Positions 1-10,567 of a DNA stretch of 28,266 nucleotides are shown one piece after another. A program made the translations under genes and the position numbers. Within the stretch, counting starts at the first letter, position 1, and the number at the start of each line of letters is the position of its first letter. The notes beneath the pieces were generated by a model that saw nothing but the letters and a program-made list of their open reading frames with translations, searched no databases and was not told where the DNA came from. This DNA comes from Priapulus caudatus (lineage: Eukaryota > Priapulida > Priapulimorpha > Priapulimorphida > Priapulidae). The DNA lies in the NCBI RefSeq assembly GCF_000485595.1, contig NW_014578960.1, positions 8,900 through 37,165 of the forward strand, read 5' to 3'.

Positions 1-21
1 GTGATGGAATCTAATCGGTGT

Positions 22-153
22 GTACGATAGATCCATGAAGCTGATCTAACATCAGCACGATAGATCTATGAAGCAGATCTAACATCAGCACGATATATCC
101 ATGAAGCACATCTAATATCAGCACGATAGATCCATGAAGCAGATCTAACGTAA
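22..153. repeat. 33-bp tandem repeat, about 4 copies
   Basis: A 33-bp unit beginning GCACGATAGATCYATGAAGC recurs at 22, 55, 88 and 121 with one or two changes per copy. The first copy starts GTACGAT, and the fourth decays into unique sequence near 153. No open frame or gene signal is associated with it. It may continue to the left of the window. Confidence 0.9.
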
Positions 154-212
154 ACACAATGGAACCTTAGAACCTAGGTATATCCTTAAAACAACATTGC
201 TTAGAGTTCTGT

Positions 213-790
213 ATCATGGCAGTGAATATGTCATGACACAGTGTCATCACAGCAACAGCATCGCCTGATCGTGTTCCTCCATCGTGCGTTCCGTTACCAC
301 ATCATGTAGGAAACTGAACCATCATGACAGAAGCTGTGCCACGTCATGACCGAGACTGCCACGTCATAAATCAGGTTGCCACGTCATAACGGAGGTAGCC
401 ACGTCATAGCAGAGACTGTTACGTTATTACCGATATTGCAGTGTCACAACAGAGACTGCTATTGCATGACCAAGGTTGTTACGTCAACACCGTGGTTGCC
501 ACGTCATAGCAGAGACTACTACGTCATGACAGATGCTGCCGCGTCATGACCGAGGTTGCTGCGTACTGATAGAGGCTACCGCGTCATGACCGAGGTTGCC
601 ACGTCATAACAGAGACTACTACGTCATGACAGATGATGCCACGTCATGACCGAAGTTGCAGCATCCTGATAGAGGCTGCCGCGTCATAACCGAGGTTGCC
701 ACGTCATAGCAGAGACTACTACGGCATGACAAAGATTGCTACGTTATCACAAATACTGCCACGTCATGATAATCATTTGTGAGGCAAGAG
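213..790. repeat. 20-bp minisatellite, diverged array, with a 100-bp higher-order period
   Basis: About 22 imperfect 20-bp units such as ACGTCATGACCGAGGTTGCC run from roughly 320 to 775, with a more degenerate lead-in from about 213. The block ACGTCATARCAGAGACTACT recurs at 501, 601 and 701, so five 20-bp units form an exact 100-bp higher-order repeat. The unit matches the 20-bp family at 7.0-8.5, 13.4-14.8, 15.6-15.8 and 23.5-24.4 kb at about 16 of 20 positions. It is in the same orientation as the 23.5-kb array and is the most diverged member seen here. Confidence 0.85.
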
Positions 791-2344
791 GTGCAATGTG
801 ATATACAATATGAGTGGCAGCCGAGACAGACGTAGGAGAAGTGCTATACCGAAGATGTTTAATGTCTGGTTTCTCTAACATTTGCATTTTATTGTTCTCG
901 TGGTATCTGCACCGTATTGTTGGGTTTACTAGACACACTGATTTCACTACGTATCTCAGCTATTATGTGTTACCGTATAGCATGATGGGTAATTTTACAA
1001 AGATCGGAAACAAATCGATTAAAATTCATTTAAACTCATACGTTCACCTTCCAATCCTGTTAAAACCTAGAAAAGTGGCCTTTTTAAAGAAGCGACATAC
1101 CATCGACACATATTTATTTAAGTTAATTGTAATATGAGTTAAATACATCGTAATTACTAAAACTAACGCTGCGTCATGGAATTGTATTAATGACTTTAAC
1201 CTTCAGTATTATTATAAAATATGATATATTCATTTTATTATCATCTTATATCTGGCTACGTTACCGCGGACGTACGTTTATGCTTTAGCAAATAACATTA
1301 TATACAAAACTGCCTGCAACTGTGCTCATATATTGATTGATACTTATTGATATTGATTGATACAATATTGATTGATACTGGCATATTTAACTTTAACAGC
1401 TAGCATGCATCGCATATTGCGAATGATAGTACCATAAAATTACAGAGGCAACTAGTCTACTAGTCTAACTATAGTATGTTATTTCATAGGATAGTGCACT
1501 AGGCTAGTTATAGCTAGAACAGGAACGAAAGGCATCTTTAACTAGAATTCGTTTGCTAAGAGAAGTTGTTAATTCAATAGAATATGCACAAAATTTACAT
1601 GAACTTACTGTTTTTTTCTTATAATCAAGGTATAGGATGGATCAGAAACAATGCATTAAGCAATGCGCATATAAATCAATGCATTTTACTATGTGATCCT
1701 TTATCTAACTACCATTATTAAACTACCTTTACTTAATCTAACTAGTACTAGCGCGAATAGGCACAGGAACTACGCACTTTATTAAAGAAATGTTAAACCT
1801 TTACAACACATGTAGCATTTCACTTTTATTCGTGATTATTATATATGGTTCTAATTAAGTAGCGCCACCTGGTGGCGTATGGAATTGCCGGCGGTTGAGT
1901 AGTTATTATAATTTTATTACAGTGTTATTTCCGTTAATTATTACAGTTTTACAATTTTGATCATAAACTTAATAAGATTTATCTCATTTGTCTAACTTAT
2001 AGTAAAAAATACAACTATAATAAAAGCAATGTATTGCACATATCAACTTTAATTTCTCAATTACTCTACTCTTCAACTGTAAAGTCCGGTGCAAAAATAC
2101 GTGAAAATAATAACATCCTAACCTTTGGTTGTATATGAAATTACTAATATAGTCACACTTATATTTGGTGCAATATCATATATATTTTAGATACGTGAGC
2201 AACATTATACATATTCAAATATTCACTATTTCTTAGGCATACAAATTAGGTAGACACATTAACACATTAACCATGTCCTAGTAACGGTAATATGTTTTTT
2301 TCATTGAATATAACGCATAAAGTGCAATCTGACTCTACATAAAC
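791..2344. other. AT-rich stretch without a recognisable gene
   Basis: About 1.5 kb of AT-rich sequence. The longest frame (814-1137, plus) starts with GTG, has composition expected of AT-rich noise and resembles no family I know. Local structure includes repeated TTGATTGATAC motifs at about 1333-1380 and a CTCF-like palindrome at 1862-1877, listed separately. I see no splice-bounded exon, RNA gene or transposon terminus. Confidence 0.6.
1862..1875 (-). promoter_or_regulatory. Candidate CTCF-type insulator motif
   Basis: Read on the minus strand the site is CCACCAGGTGGCGC, which matches all 14 positions of the conserved CTCF core CCASYAGRKGGCRS. It lies in a perfect interrupted palindrome (CGCCACC-T-GGTGGCG, 1863-1877) in an otherwise AT-rich region. 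CTCF is conserved in arthropods, but occupancy cannot be judged from sequence. A chance match is possible. Confidence 0.35.
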
Positions 2345-2345
2345 A

Positions 2346-2640
2346 ATATGCTCCATAGTGACGTTGATGGCATTGCTGCACCGTTGTGACGTGGGTGACA
2401 ATGCTGCGTCATTGTCATGTAGGGGGACATCGTCGCACCTTTGTCACGTAGATAACAATGCTGTGTCATTGTCACGTAGGGGGACATCGTCGCACCATTG
2501 TCACGTGAATGACAATGCTGCGTCATCGTCACGTAGGTGGAATGGGTGGACATCGTCGCACCATTGTCACGTACATAACAATGCTGCGTCATTGTCACGT
2601 AGGGAAAAATCGTCGCAACATTGTGACGTCAGCCTGGTCT
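2346..2640. repeat. 57-bp minisatellite, about 5 copies
   Basis: Units containing the segment GTAGGGGGACATCGTCGCAC begin at 2421 and 2478 (57 bp apart), 2535 (57 bp) and 2601 (66 bp, explained by a 9-bp insertion). Each unit is built from two related halves containing CATTGTCACGT. Because 57 is divisible by three, the array produces shadow open frames on both strands (2335-2598 minus, 2358-2783 plus) that should not be read as genes. Confidence 0.85.
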
Positions 2641-2841
2641 CAAACGTAGGCATAGCCGCCATCGTTCTTTTTCCCTCCGTAGACGCTAGTCTTTGTTTTC
2701 TCTCGCTGTACGAACAACCAGGGATTCCTTTTGCTCAGTGTAGACGCATGTACGAATATTATTTTCTCGAGGTGTGGGAGTAGAAGCAGGGTTATTTTTA
2801 ATAATTATATAGTTATATATTTATTATATTCTGTTCACGTG

Positions 2842-3204
2842 CAGAGGCGGATCCAGGATTTTTGAAAGAGGGGTGTCCAGGAAGAAGTAAAAGGCACTTT
2901 TTCCTGCTTAATTTTTCTGGTGTTTTAAAAATCTGCCGAAGGTCACTGAGGAACCTCCCGCAAGAAATTTCTTAAAGATTAGTGCATTCTGAGAGCATCT
3001 GAGCAGTAATTTTGATGTCTAGAATGCAAAAATTTATCAGATCCGGTCCCCCTGGACCCCTCTTTGCCCGTTTTTGGGTTTTTATAACGAATTTATATAT
3101 ATATATATATACGTAAAACTTTATCAGAAAAACTAGCTCTAAAAAAATTGGAATGCCATTTTTTAGGGCACTTTGAAATTAAAGGCCCCCTGGATCCGCC
3201 CCTG
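2842..3204. mobile_element. MITE-like non-autonomous DNA transposon with 5-bp target duplication
   Basis: The left end reads CAGAGGCGGATCCAGG and the complement of the right end reads CAGGGGCGGATCCAGG, giving 16-bp terminal inverted repeats with one mismatch. The flanks carry a perfect 5-bp direct repeat ACGTG (2837-2841 and 3205-3209), as expected of a target-site duplication. The 363-bp body has no coding frame, is T/A-rich and includes a short (AT)n near 3098-3111. CAG-starting termini with a 5-bp duplication are compatible with the 5-bp-TSD branch of the hAT superfamily. That family name is inference; the ends and duplication are visible. Confidence 0.8.
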
Positions 3205-3236
3205 ACGTGCCAACATTGCATTCGAACTAGAAACAT

Positions 3237-3238
<2 letters not shown>

Positions 3239-3295
<57 letters not shown>
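3239..3295. repeat. (GT)n microsatellite, about 28 repeats
   Basis: Uninterrupted GT dinucleotides just downstream of the MITE-like element. Confidence 0.98.
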
Positions 3296-3298
<3 letters not shown>

Positions 3299-3299
3299 A

Positions 3300-4110
3300 C
3301 GCAAACGTTCCGAAGTGATATATAATTCATACTCGAAGGCAGGTTCGAAGCGGCAACATTTAGACGACGACAGGGTTTGTATTTAACGAGAAACAACACG
3401 CATAACGTATAGTATAGTTTAGTATACTTATAGTACTGTAACATGTGGTGTACATATGTACATTAGTAAGATTAGGTTGGGTAGAGTCAGGTAGTTAGCA
3501 TGTAGTTTATAACTAGGTTGAGTGTGCGAGTAGACAAGCGTGTTTAGGTTAGGCAAATTTACGGGTGCAGATCGAGTGAAGAGATGTAGGAGTCGGGAGT
3601 TTGGTTGTGACAGCGGAAGTGAGCACACGCGCTTATGCGCTGGTGCGCATTTCTCTGTGTCTTTGTGGGGGTTGGACTGGAGGACAAGACGGGAACGGAC
3701 GTGTTCTGGAGGCCTGTTGTATTTTGTAAACAATATATATCTTTTAGTGAACACACATTCTATACTCTTATTAATTATTTACTCTAATTTCTTTTACCAA
3801 CACTGGTGTAGCAAACCTACGTTACAGTACGTTTAGCGATAATCAATAAAAACAAACTTTGCGCTCTCGCCGAGCCATCGTCAACGCGTAACTCGTCATC
3901 TGTTGCATATATACGGTTTCCACGCCGATGCTGTCATCTCCTAAAAAAACTATTATATGTCTTGTATGTTCACTGTCGATTGGCTCTCCACTCGCTTGTT
4001 AAAGATGTCTTCCCACTCACATTTTTGTAACAAACCACTGTAAAAACGTAAGTAAATAACTCACTACACTTGAACTCTCACACTCACTCACTCGCTTTTC
4101 GTCGTAGTTC
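3300..4110. other. No gene recognised between the GT repeat and the first duplication unit
   Basis: Mixed-composition DNA. Overlapping short frames on both strands around 3428-3836 have no recognisable domain and no supporting splice or polyadenylation context. The region ends where similarity with the right-hand duplicate begins at about 4111. Confidence 0.6.
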
Positions 4111-4443
4111 TGTGTAATGGCGGTTCTGTGTAAAAGCTCATTTATTGATGACGACGTAATACGCCACAACACCGCAGAGCGGCAAAAGTAAACGCTATTT
4201 GAAACATTCCACCCCGACACTTTCACTTTGTAGTCTAAAAGCATTAAATTAACGTATTCCCGAGCAATTCCTTTACCTATCACACCTATGTAGGCAAATA
4301 CAAACGTACATTTTTGACTGATTTTATGTTTGTAGCTGAAAATTTCGTAGGAAGGAACCGTTAAAAGCATGCGCGCGCCACTATACGGAGCGCACGTGCA
4401 ACTCACAAATGCGCGATATTCAATAGAAGCAAGTTTGCCGTAG

Positions 4444-4665
4444 AACAATAAGTAGTAAGAAATAAGTAGTTACAATAAGTAGTAAACAATAAGTAGTAAA
4501 CAATAAGTAGTAAACAATAAGTACTACACAATAAGTACTACACAATAAGTAGTTACAATAAGTAGTAAACAATAAGTAGTAAACAATAAGTAGTAAACAA
4601 TAAGTACTACACAATAAGTACTACACAATAAGTAGGTACAACAAGAAGTAAACATTAAGTAGTAA
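4444..4665. repeat. 14-bp minisatellite (left unit)
   Basis: Units such as CAATAAGTAGTAAA alternate with CAATAAGTACTACA and the 13-base variant CAATAAGTAGTTA over about 16 copies. The right duplicate (10263-10415) has fewer copies, so the array has changed length since duplication. Confidence 0.9.
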
Positions 4666-4756
4666 ACAAGTTAAGCTGATCGTATATCTTAGTGGGGAGG
4701 TTCGGGCCTCCAATGGCTACTAGTTTATCGGATTCGTTTAGTTAGTAGTACAGTGT

Positions 4757-4819
4757 AGCCCCGTTATAACACGATGGTTGGGGTCCATAAACTGTCATCG
4801 TGAAAAAAGCGGGGTCGCA
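4757..4819 (+). other. Conserved imperfect hairpin (left unit)
   Basis: The arms GCCCCGTTATAACACGATG (4758-4776) and CATCGTGAAAAAAGCGGGGT (4796-4815) pair imperfectly around a 19-base loop. The inner seven pairs are perfect and the outer CCCCG/CGGGG pairs are also kept. The right unit has the same hairpin at 10511-10567, with A4771-T4801 replaced by G10523-C10553. The element family is unknown to me. Confidence 0.55.
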
Positions 4820-5990
4820 CTAATGTAACAGTGCCCAGTTAATATGTAGAGTAGTAAAGTAGTTAATTAGAAAGTGTTCATGGTAAATTATATATGTGAC
4901 TAGCAACGAGCCAACACCCAGGATGTCAGTTCTAACTGCGTAGACACACACCCGGACCTGTGTAGGCAGAATTCTTAGAATACAAGATGTGCGCATTTGT
5001 AACCTAGTACGCGTGAGTGGAACATGATTTGTTAAATGTCAACTCGATCTTAGGCACGTGTTAACTCGATCTTAGGTGAGAACCTACACACGTGTAAATC
5101 GCATGGTCCCACACGTGCGTATAGTAAGATGACGTCACCTGGCTAGTTATATATATACGACACACCTTGGAAGAAAAGGAGTTCTCTCCTTGTACGCACA
5201 CATATACTGACGGTGTGGAAAAGAATGACAGACGGACGAACGGAAAGAAACATATTGTGTTAATACTTTTCTGGGCTCTGGCTCACGATTGTACTGTGAG
5301 CAACAATAAATTGCTGTGCGTAGAAAACTCATTCATGGATTTGTGTTAATTATTCGTGTTGACCTCGTTACTACGCCGCACCAGAGACAAATCTGACATC
5401 TCCTTTAAGCTCACCGCAAACACGAAACGAGACCACGGGTTAAGAACAATTAATCACACAACGCAAGCTTTAGAACATTACCTGACTATACGATCACATC
5501 AACTATCTACACAAACTGAAAAGTAATGCGACACATTACACTAACTCGGGGTTATATATACGTGGCTAAAAAATGGGTCCAACAACTCATCACGTTATAT
5601 TCGAATTCGCGTTAAATTTGGGCGCGTAAAATCGGGGTTATCAGCTGTACGTATCAGCGTAGTTAACATTGAGTAAATTTTAATGATCACGATTTGCTGA
5701 ATTTATTTAGATGATTTACTGAATTTACTTTGAAGAATAATATTCCAAAACGATAAAAAAATCATAGACGTTCATGAATTAAGTAGAAATTAAAAAAGTC
5801 AAATAATAGACAAAATTAATTAAAAATGATTAAAATAAAACCCGAACGTGTGAAACCCTAAATTGTGCACGATCATTCTAATTAAATGACAGAAGTTTTG
5901 TCATCTCGTCGGCTTAGAAGAGCGCTCATGTCACAAATTGCACGTGAATTCCGGTGTTTGCAAATGACGCTACGTACGTGGTAGCTGCGT
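4820..5990. other. Non-coding block between the hairpin and the IR pseudogene (left unit)
   Basis: No gene recognised. Contents include a short direct repeat AACTCGATCTTAGG (about 5041-5075), a palindromic TGACGTCA at 5130-5137 (conserved at 10882-10889) and AT-rich sequence from about 5680. The same block occurs at 10568-11803, where the right unit has extra copies of a GACGGACTC-type motif near 10980-11035. This is the 3' flank of the minus-strand receptor. Confidence 0.6.
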
Positions 5991-5994
5991 GACG

Positions 5995-6988
5995 TCAGCG
6001 ATGGACGACGACAGCCAAGTAGAGGGTGCTGCCGGAGTCTTCTCTTACTGCTCGTGGCAACGCAACAGCACCCCCTATTTCGAGCATATTCTCTGTGTCA
6101 GTGGCGCCCCCTGTGTCCGCGATAGCGTCGTGCAGTCTTGCGCGTCCGACGGCTAGCTCGAGCAAGAGGCAGACGGTGGCGCCACCTAGCCCCACAACAA
6201 GAAGCAACAGCAGGCTGTGCATGTCTTCAAACGAGAACGACTTAGCGCCAACTACCGGTGGTGAAAACACGAGACATTGGTCAGCGCCCTCTGGCAACGC
6301 GTTCCTGCTCCATTCCTTGATGAATCCTCGCTCGTGCAACGTCAGAATGCCGTAGTTAAGCTGCTTCGTGTAAGGAAAGTGCTTGGGCACAGCGAGGCCG
6401 CGGTGTCCAGGGTAGAAGTAGACATGGGGCACCAGGGTATAGCGACAGTAGCCGTGCTGCATGTAGTCAGTGGCGAAGAACTGGATGGAGATGGCCTCGT
6501 CATTGATGAAGCTGTAACGACCGGACAACACGCGCTCGTACGCCTCCTCTTTTAAACCGACGAATCCTCCGTCGTCCACTACGCGGCGACACAGGCGTCC
6601 AAGGTCAGATTCGGGGTCACTAGTGGAGAGCAGTTGCGCTTCTGAATTGTTGCGATCGACAAGTGGTGTCAGTGGACTGGTGGAGGCCTCTTGCAGTGAA
6701 GTGAACGGGTAAGGGTTAATGGTGTGTATCGAATGATGGGTGACCAGCGTGGCAGAGTACGTCGCCGGCGCCACCTTCAGATGAACACCGCTGAGGTTGA
6801 GCGAGGCGTGGGCGAACGGGATCCTTACATTCTTGCTCATGAGGAAAAGCCGCTCGGACGCTCTATCCCGAGGTGAACACAACCCAGACTAGCCGCTGCT
6901 GACCTGTTAGAGGGCGCTGGGGTGTGAGACAGATGGGCTGCCATGGTGACAACAACACAGACGCTGATTACAGCGAGATAACACTCAT
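5995..6988 (-). pseudogene. Ionotropic receptor (IR) pseudogene, pore region deleted
   Basis: This is the duplicate of the intact receptor at 11809-13353, about 95 percent identical in the 295 residues still read in frame. Three disabling changes are visible. First, one base is missing seven codons into the signal peptide (near 6979), so the ancestral ATG (6986-6988) runs into TAA as its seventh codon. Second, a second 1-bp deletion lies near 6880, and the frame downstream of it has a TAG just upstream and no good ATG. Third, a 549-bp deletion with its junction at 6767/6768 removes residues 75-258 of the intact protein: most of S1, M1, the pore loop, M2 and the start of M3. The S2 lobe, M4 and C-tail remain open to the same TGA. 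The 549-bp deletion is a multiple of three, but the junction does not follow GT-AG borders, so a processed splice form is unlikely. Counted by eye there are about 15 non-synonymous and 7 synonymous differences, which fits relaxed constraint. Confidence 0.9.
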
Positions 6989-7009
6989 GGTGATGGCGTC
7001 AGTCACGAT

Positions 7010-8500
7010 ATATTAACTGCTGTCACAATGTAGCAGCCTCTGTCACGATATAGCAGACTCTGTCACGATATAACAAGCTCTGTCACGATGTTGCAGCTTA
7101 TGTCACAATGTAGCAGCCTCTGTCACAATGTAACAGCCTATGTCACGATGTAGCAGCCTCTGTCACGATATATAGCAGCCTCTGTCACGATATATCAACT
7201 GCTGTCACGATGTAACAGCCTCTGTCACAATGTAGCAGCCTATGTCATGATATATAGCAGCCTCTGTCACGATATATCAACTGCTGTCACGATGTAACAG
7301 CCTCTGTCACAATGTAGCAGCCAATGTCATAATATATAGCAGCCTTGGTCACGATATATCAACTGCTGTCACGATGTAGCATCCTCTATCACAATGTAGC
7401 AGCCTATGTCACGATGTAGCAGCGTCTGTCATGATATATCAACGGCTGTCACGATGTAGCAGCCTATGTCACGGTGTAGCCGCCTCTGTCACGATGTAGC
7501 AGCCTCTGTCATGATGTTACAGCTTCTGTCACGATATAGCAGCCTCTGTCACGATATAGCAATCTCTGTCACGATGTTGCAGCCTATGTCACGATGTAGC
7601 AGCCTCTGTCACAATGTAACAGCCTCTGTCCCAATGTAGCAGCCTATGTCATGATATATAGCAGTTTAGGTCACGATATATCAACTGCTGTCACGATGTA
7701 GCAGCCTCTGTCACGATGTAGGCGCCTCTGTCATAATGTAACAGCCTCTGTCACAATATCGCAGCCTCTGTCACGGTGTAGCCGCCTCTGTCACGATGTA
7801 GCAGCCTCTGTCACGATATATCAACTGTTGTCACAATATAGCAACCTCTGTCACGATGTAGCAACCTTTGTCACGATATATCAACTGCTGTCACGATGTA
7901 GCAGCCTCTGTCACGATGTAGCAGCCTCTTTCACGATGTAGCAGCCTCTGTCACGATATAGCAGCCTCTCTCACGATATATAGCAGCCTCCGTCACGATA
8001 TATCAACTACTGTCACGATGTAACAGCCTCTGTCACGATATAGCAGCCTCTGCCACAATGTAGCAGCATCTGTCACGATGTAGCAGCCTCTGTCACGGTG
8101 TAGCAGTCTCTGTCACGATGTAACAGCCTCTGTCACGATGTAGCAGCCTCTGTCACGATATATAGCAGCCTCTGTCACGATATATCGACTGCTGTCACGA
8201 TGTAACAGCCTCTGTCACGATGTAGCAGCCTATGTCACGATGTAGCAGCCTATGTCACGATGTAACAGCCTCTGTCACGATGTAGCAGCCTCTGTCACGA
8301 TGTAGCAGACTCTGTCACGATATAGCAACCTCTGTCACGATGTAGCAGTCTCTGTCGCGATGTAGCAGCCTCTGTCACGATGTAGCAGCCTCTGTAAAAT
8401 GTAGCAGCCTCTGTCACGATGTAGCAGCCTTTGTAAAAATGTAGCAGCCTCTGTCACAATGTAGCAGCCTCTGTCACGATGTAGCAGCTTCTGTCACGAT
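7010..8500. repeat. 20-bp minisatellite, about 74 units (left unit)
   Basis: The consensus unit on the plus strand is TGTCACGATGTAGCAGCCTC. Variants include GATATAGCAGCC, the 22-bp form GATATATAGCAGCC and GATATATCAACTGC. A higher-order period of about 82 bp (20+20+20+22) is clear where GATATATAGCAG recurs at 7167 and 7249 and its variant at 7331. On the minus strand, the receptor's sense strand, each unit reads ATCGTGACAGAGGCTGCTAC, so the array lies immediately 5' of the IR pseudogene. No frame is open through it. Confidence 0.95.
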
Positions 8501-8512
8501 GGTTCTAGGACA

Positions 8513-8712
8513 AATACCCCCCGGACAATCACTCCCCGGACAATTACGCCCGGACAATTACCCCCCGGACAATTACCCCCATGCCATTTACCTCCCATGC
8601 CATTTACCCCCCGGACAATTACCCCCGGACAATTACACCCCAGGACAATTACCCCATCGGACATTTACCCTCCGGACATTTACCCTCCGGACATTTACCC
8701 CCCGGACTATTA
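8513..8712. repeat. 15-bp CCGGACAATTACCCC array (left unit)
   Basis: Three interchangeable unit types occur: CCGGACAATTACCCC, CCGGACATTTACCCT and CATGCCATTTACCCC, with occasional 14-bp units. The length being a multiple of three gives Pro-Asp-Asn-Tyr-Pro-type shadow frames (8499-8741, and an overlapping one from 8597), which are not evidence of a gene. The right unit has a longer version. Confidence 0.92.
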
Positions 8713-8752
8713 CTCACTTGTTGTTTATTATTCATTGTTGAACAGTGATACA

Positions 8753-8905
8753 GGGAGGAGGTCGAGGAGGAGGGAAGAAGGTGGTGGAGGAGGAGGGGGA
8801 AAAGGCGGTGAGAAGGTGGTGGAGGAAGAGGAGGGGAGAAGGCAGAGGAGGATGAAGAGGGGGAGAGGGTGGAGGAGGAGAAGGAGAGGAGGAGGAAAAG
8901 TAGGC
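8753..8905. repeat. GGA-rich polypurine tract (left unit)
   Basis: About 150 bp almost entirely of G and A on the plus strand, mainly GGAGGAGG and GAAGGTGGTGG. Such tracts can form triplex (H-DNA) structures and are prone to length change. The right-hand counterpart is more than twice as long. Confidence 0.92.
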
Positions 8906-9929
8906 AGTAATAAGTAGAACTAGAAGTGTTTATTTACTAGATACCTCTTGCTATCCCCTCGCGTCACACATCTACCAACACCGCGACAGCGGCACGTTCG
9001 CTCCAATCGTCGTGCGCGATTCGATGCGTAGGGCCATCACGCCACCGTAACACACAAACTAATAATCACTGGGTGCTATTTAAACACCAGTGCCTATACA
9101 TGACAAATACGTTCGGATAACAGATCACTTTGCTATACTGTATAAGCTGTCTAACGAGGGGTGTCACTTTCGGTGGCGCCCCCTGGTGTACAGAATATGC
9201 GGAAGCTCGACTCGCGGGGAGAATGTAAATCCGTTGGGGAACAACCCGCTAGGGTCAGCGTTAGCTTAAATCGTAGGCCTATAGTAACTCGAGTGTTTAC
9301 AAGTGCAACCACAAACCGATGTGTCTGCGCACACTCACCGCTATAATGATCACTATCAGTGTAGGCCTAATGCTACATACCCATTATCACATACTAGCTA
9401 CAGCATACAGCTACATACGTACACATACTAGCTACAGCTACATACAGCTAATAACGCATACAGAACACTAATACTAAAGTAATACACTATATGAATGCAT
9501 CATGTCTGACATATTTCAAACACGCCGTAGCCTGTAACCGTACCGTATTTATCTCTACTACACTGAGGCTACAGCCTACAGACTGTCAGTATACCTTCCG
9601 TACATAAATCCTACACTTTACTTATACATACCACACTAGTAGTAGTACTACTAATAACGTACGCGCACTACGAAGCACAGATAATAGCACTACAATCTAC
9701 TGTACGCGCACGGTTAACATCGGACGCCTTCTAAAAACACAACTGCACCGCCATAACTTTCCGGCGTATTTCCCCCTTCGCGCCGTTTTCTCTATTGTTT
9801 TCACTTCTTCGAACCATCCTCGCGGAGGGTACCCACAAATTGCTCATTGCGGGAGATCTCTCGCTAGCGCCATCTCCTGTGAGATAAAACTATAACACGA
9901 TGCACGATTCTAAAAGCGAATCTGCTACA
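8906..9929. other. Unduplicated spacer between the two segmental duplicates
   Basis: About 1 kb not shared with either unit. It holds a CTCF-like site (9176-9189), a run of ACATACTAGCTACAGC-type short repeats at about 9370-9450 and no convincing open frame. The frame at 9161-9346 has no recognisable domain. Confidence 0.6.
9176..9189 (-). promoter_or_regulatory. Candidate CTCF-type insulator motif
   Basis: On the minus strand the site reads ACACCAGGGGGCGC, matching 13 of 14 positions of the CTCF core. It lies in the spacer between the two IR-bearing duplicates and has the same nominal orientation as the site at 1862. Binding is inference. Confidence 0.35.
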
Positions 9930-10262
9930 TGTGTAATGGCGGTTCTGTGTAAAAGCTCATTTATTGATGACGACGTAATACGTCACAACATCGCCGCAGA
10001 GCGGCAAAAGTAAACGCTGTTTGAAACATTCCACCCCGACACTTTCACTTTGTAGTCTAAAAGCATTAAATTAACGTATTCCCGAGCAATTCCTTTACCT
10101 ATCACACCTATGTAGGCAAATACAAACGTACATTTTTGACTGATTTTATGTTTGTAGCTTGAAATTTCGTAGGAAGGAACCGTTAAAAGCATGCGCGCGC
10201 CACTATACGGGGCGCACGTGCAACTCACAAATGCGCGATAGTCAATAGAAGCAAGTTTGCCG

Positions 10263-10415
10263 TAGAACAATAAATAGTAATCAATAAGTAGTTACAATAA
10301 GTAGTAAACAATAAGTACTACACAATAAGTAGTTACAATAAGTAGTAAACAATAAGTAGTAAACAATAAGTACTACACAATAAGTAGTTACAACAAGAAG
10401 TAAACATTAAGTAGT
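10263..10415. repeat. 14-bp minisatellite (right unit)
   Basis: Same CAATAAGTAGTAAA-type units as at 4444-4665, but about 70 bp shorter. This shows copy-number change after the duplication. Confidence 0.9.
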
Positions 10416-10510
10416 AAACAAGTTAAGCTGATCGTATATCTTAGTGGGGAGGTTCGGGCCTCCAATGGCTACTAGTTTATCGGATTCGTTTAGTTAGTAG
10501 TACAGTGTAG

Positions 10511-10567
10511 CCCCGTTATAACGCGATGGTTGGGGTCCATAAACTGTCAACGCGAAAAAAGCGGGGT
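10511..10567 (+). other. Conserved imperfect hairpin (right unit)
   Basis: Counterpart of 4757-4819. The CGCG at 10522-10525 pairs with the CGCG at 10551-10554, replacing a C-A-C-G/C-G-T-G pairing in the left unit with a matched two-sided change. One inner pair (A10526 with A10550) is lost. Confidence 0.55.

Larger units (their letters stand above)
4111..8905. repeat. Segmental duplication, left unit (IR pseudogene copy)
   Basis: This block aligns collinearly with 9930-15300 at an offset of about 5819 bp. The common sequence starts at TGTGTAATGGCGG (4111 and 9930). Each unit contains a 14-bp minisatellite, a non-coding block with a hairpin, an IR copy, a 20-bp minisatellite, a 15-bp array and a polypurine tract. 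By eye the non-repetitive parts differ by roughly 2-3 percent, with few indels, so this is an evolutionary duplication rather than an assembly echo. The right edge is uncertain because it falls within low-complexity GGA sequence. About 1 kb of unduplicated DNA separates the two units. Confidence 0.92.

Noticed and set aside
814-1137. 107-codon plus frame
   Set aside because: It starts at GTG, lies in AT-rich DNA and has no recognisable domain or context.
4017-4448. 143-codon minus-strand frame shared in part with 9983-10270
   Set aside because: It starts at TTG and is broken by a 2-bp indel in the duplicate. Nucleotide differences show no coding bias, and I recognise no domain.
4690-4725. 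tRNA-like B box in GGAGGTTCGGGCCTCC
   Set aside because: The loop is six bases instead of seven, and no matching A box or acceptor stem is found around it.
6026-6555. Plus-strand frames opposite the IR copies (also 11761-12169)
   Set aside because: These are antisense shadows of the receptor coding sequence.
5995-6882. Left IR copy as a genuine short receptor or a spliced retrocopy
   Set aside because: The frame begins at TTG just after an in-frame TAG, and the ancestral ATG hits a stop at codon 7. The 549-bp gap lacks GT-AG borders, and the flanking non-coding DNA is duplicated too, so it is not a retrocopy.
7010-8500. CRISPR-like array
   Set aside because: Units are contiguous 20-bp repeats with no unique spacers, and the context is eukaryotic.
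8499-8741. ATG-initiated frames encoding PPDNY-type pentapeptides (also 14803-15042)
   Set aside because: The 15-bp repeat is a multiple of three and lacks stops, so open frames arise automatically. Array length differs between duplicates, and no other coding signal exists.
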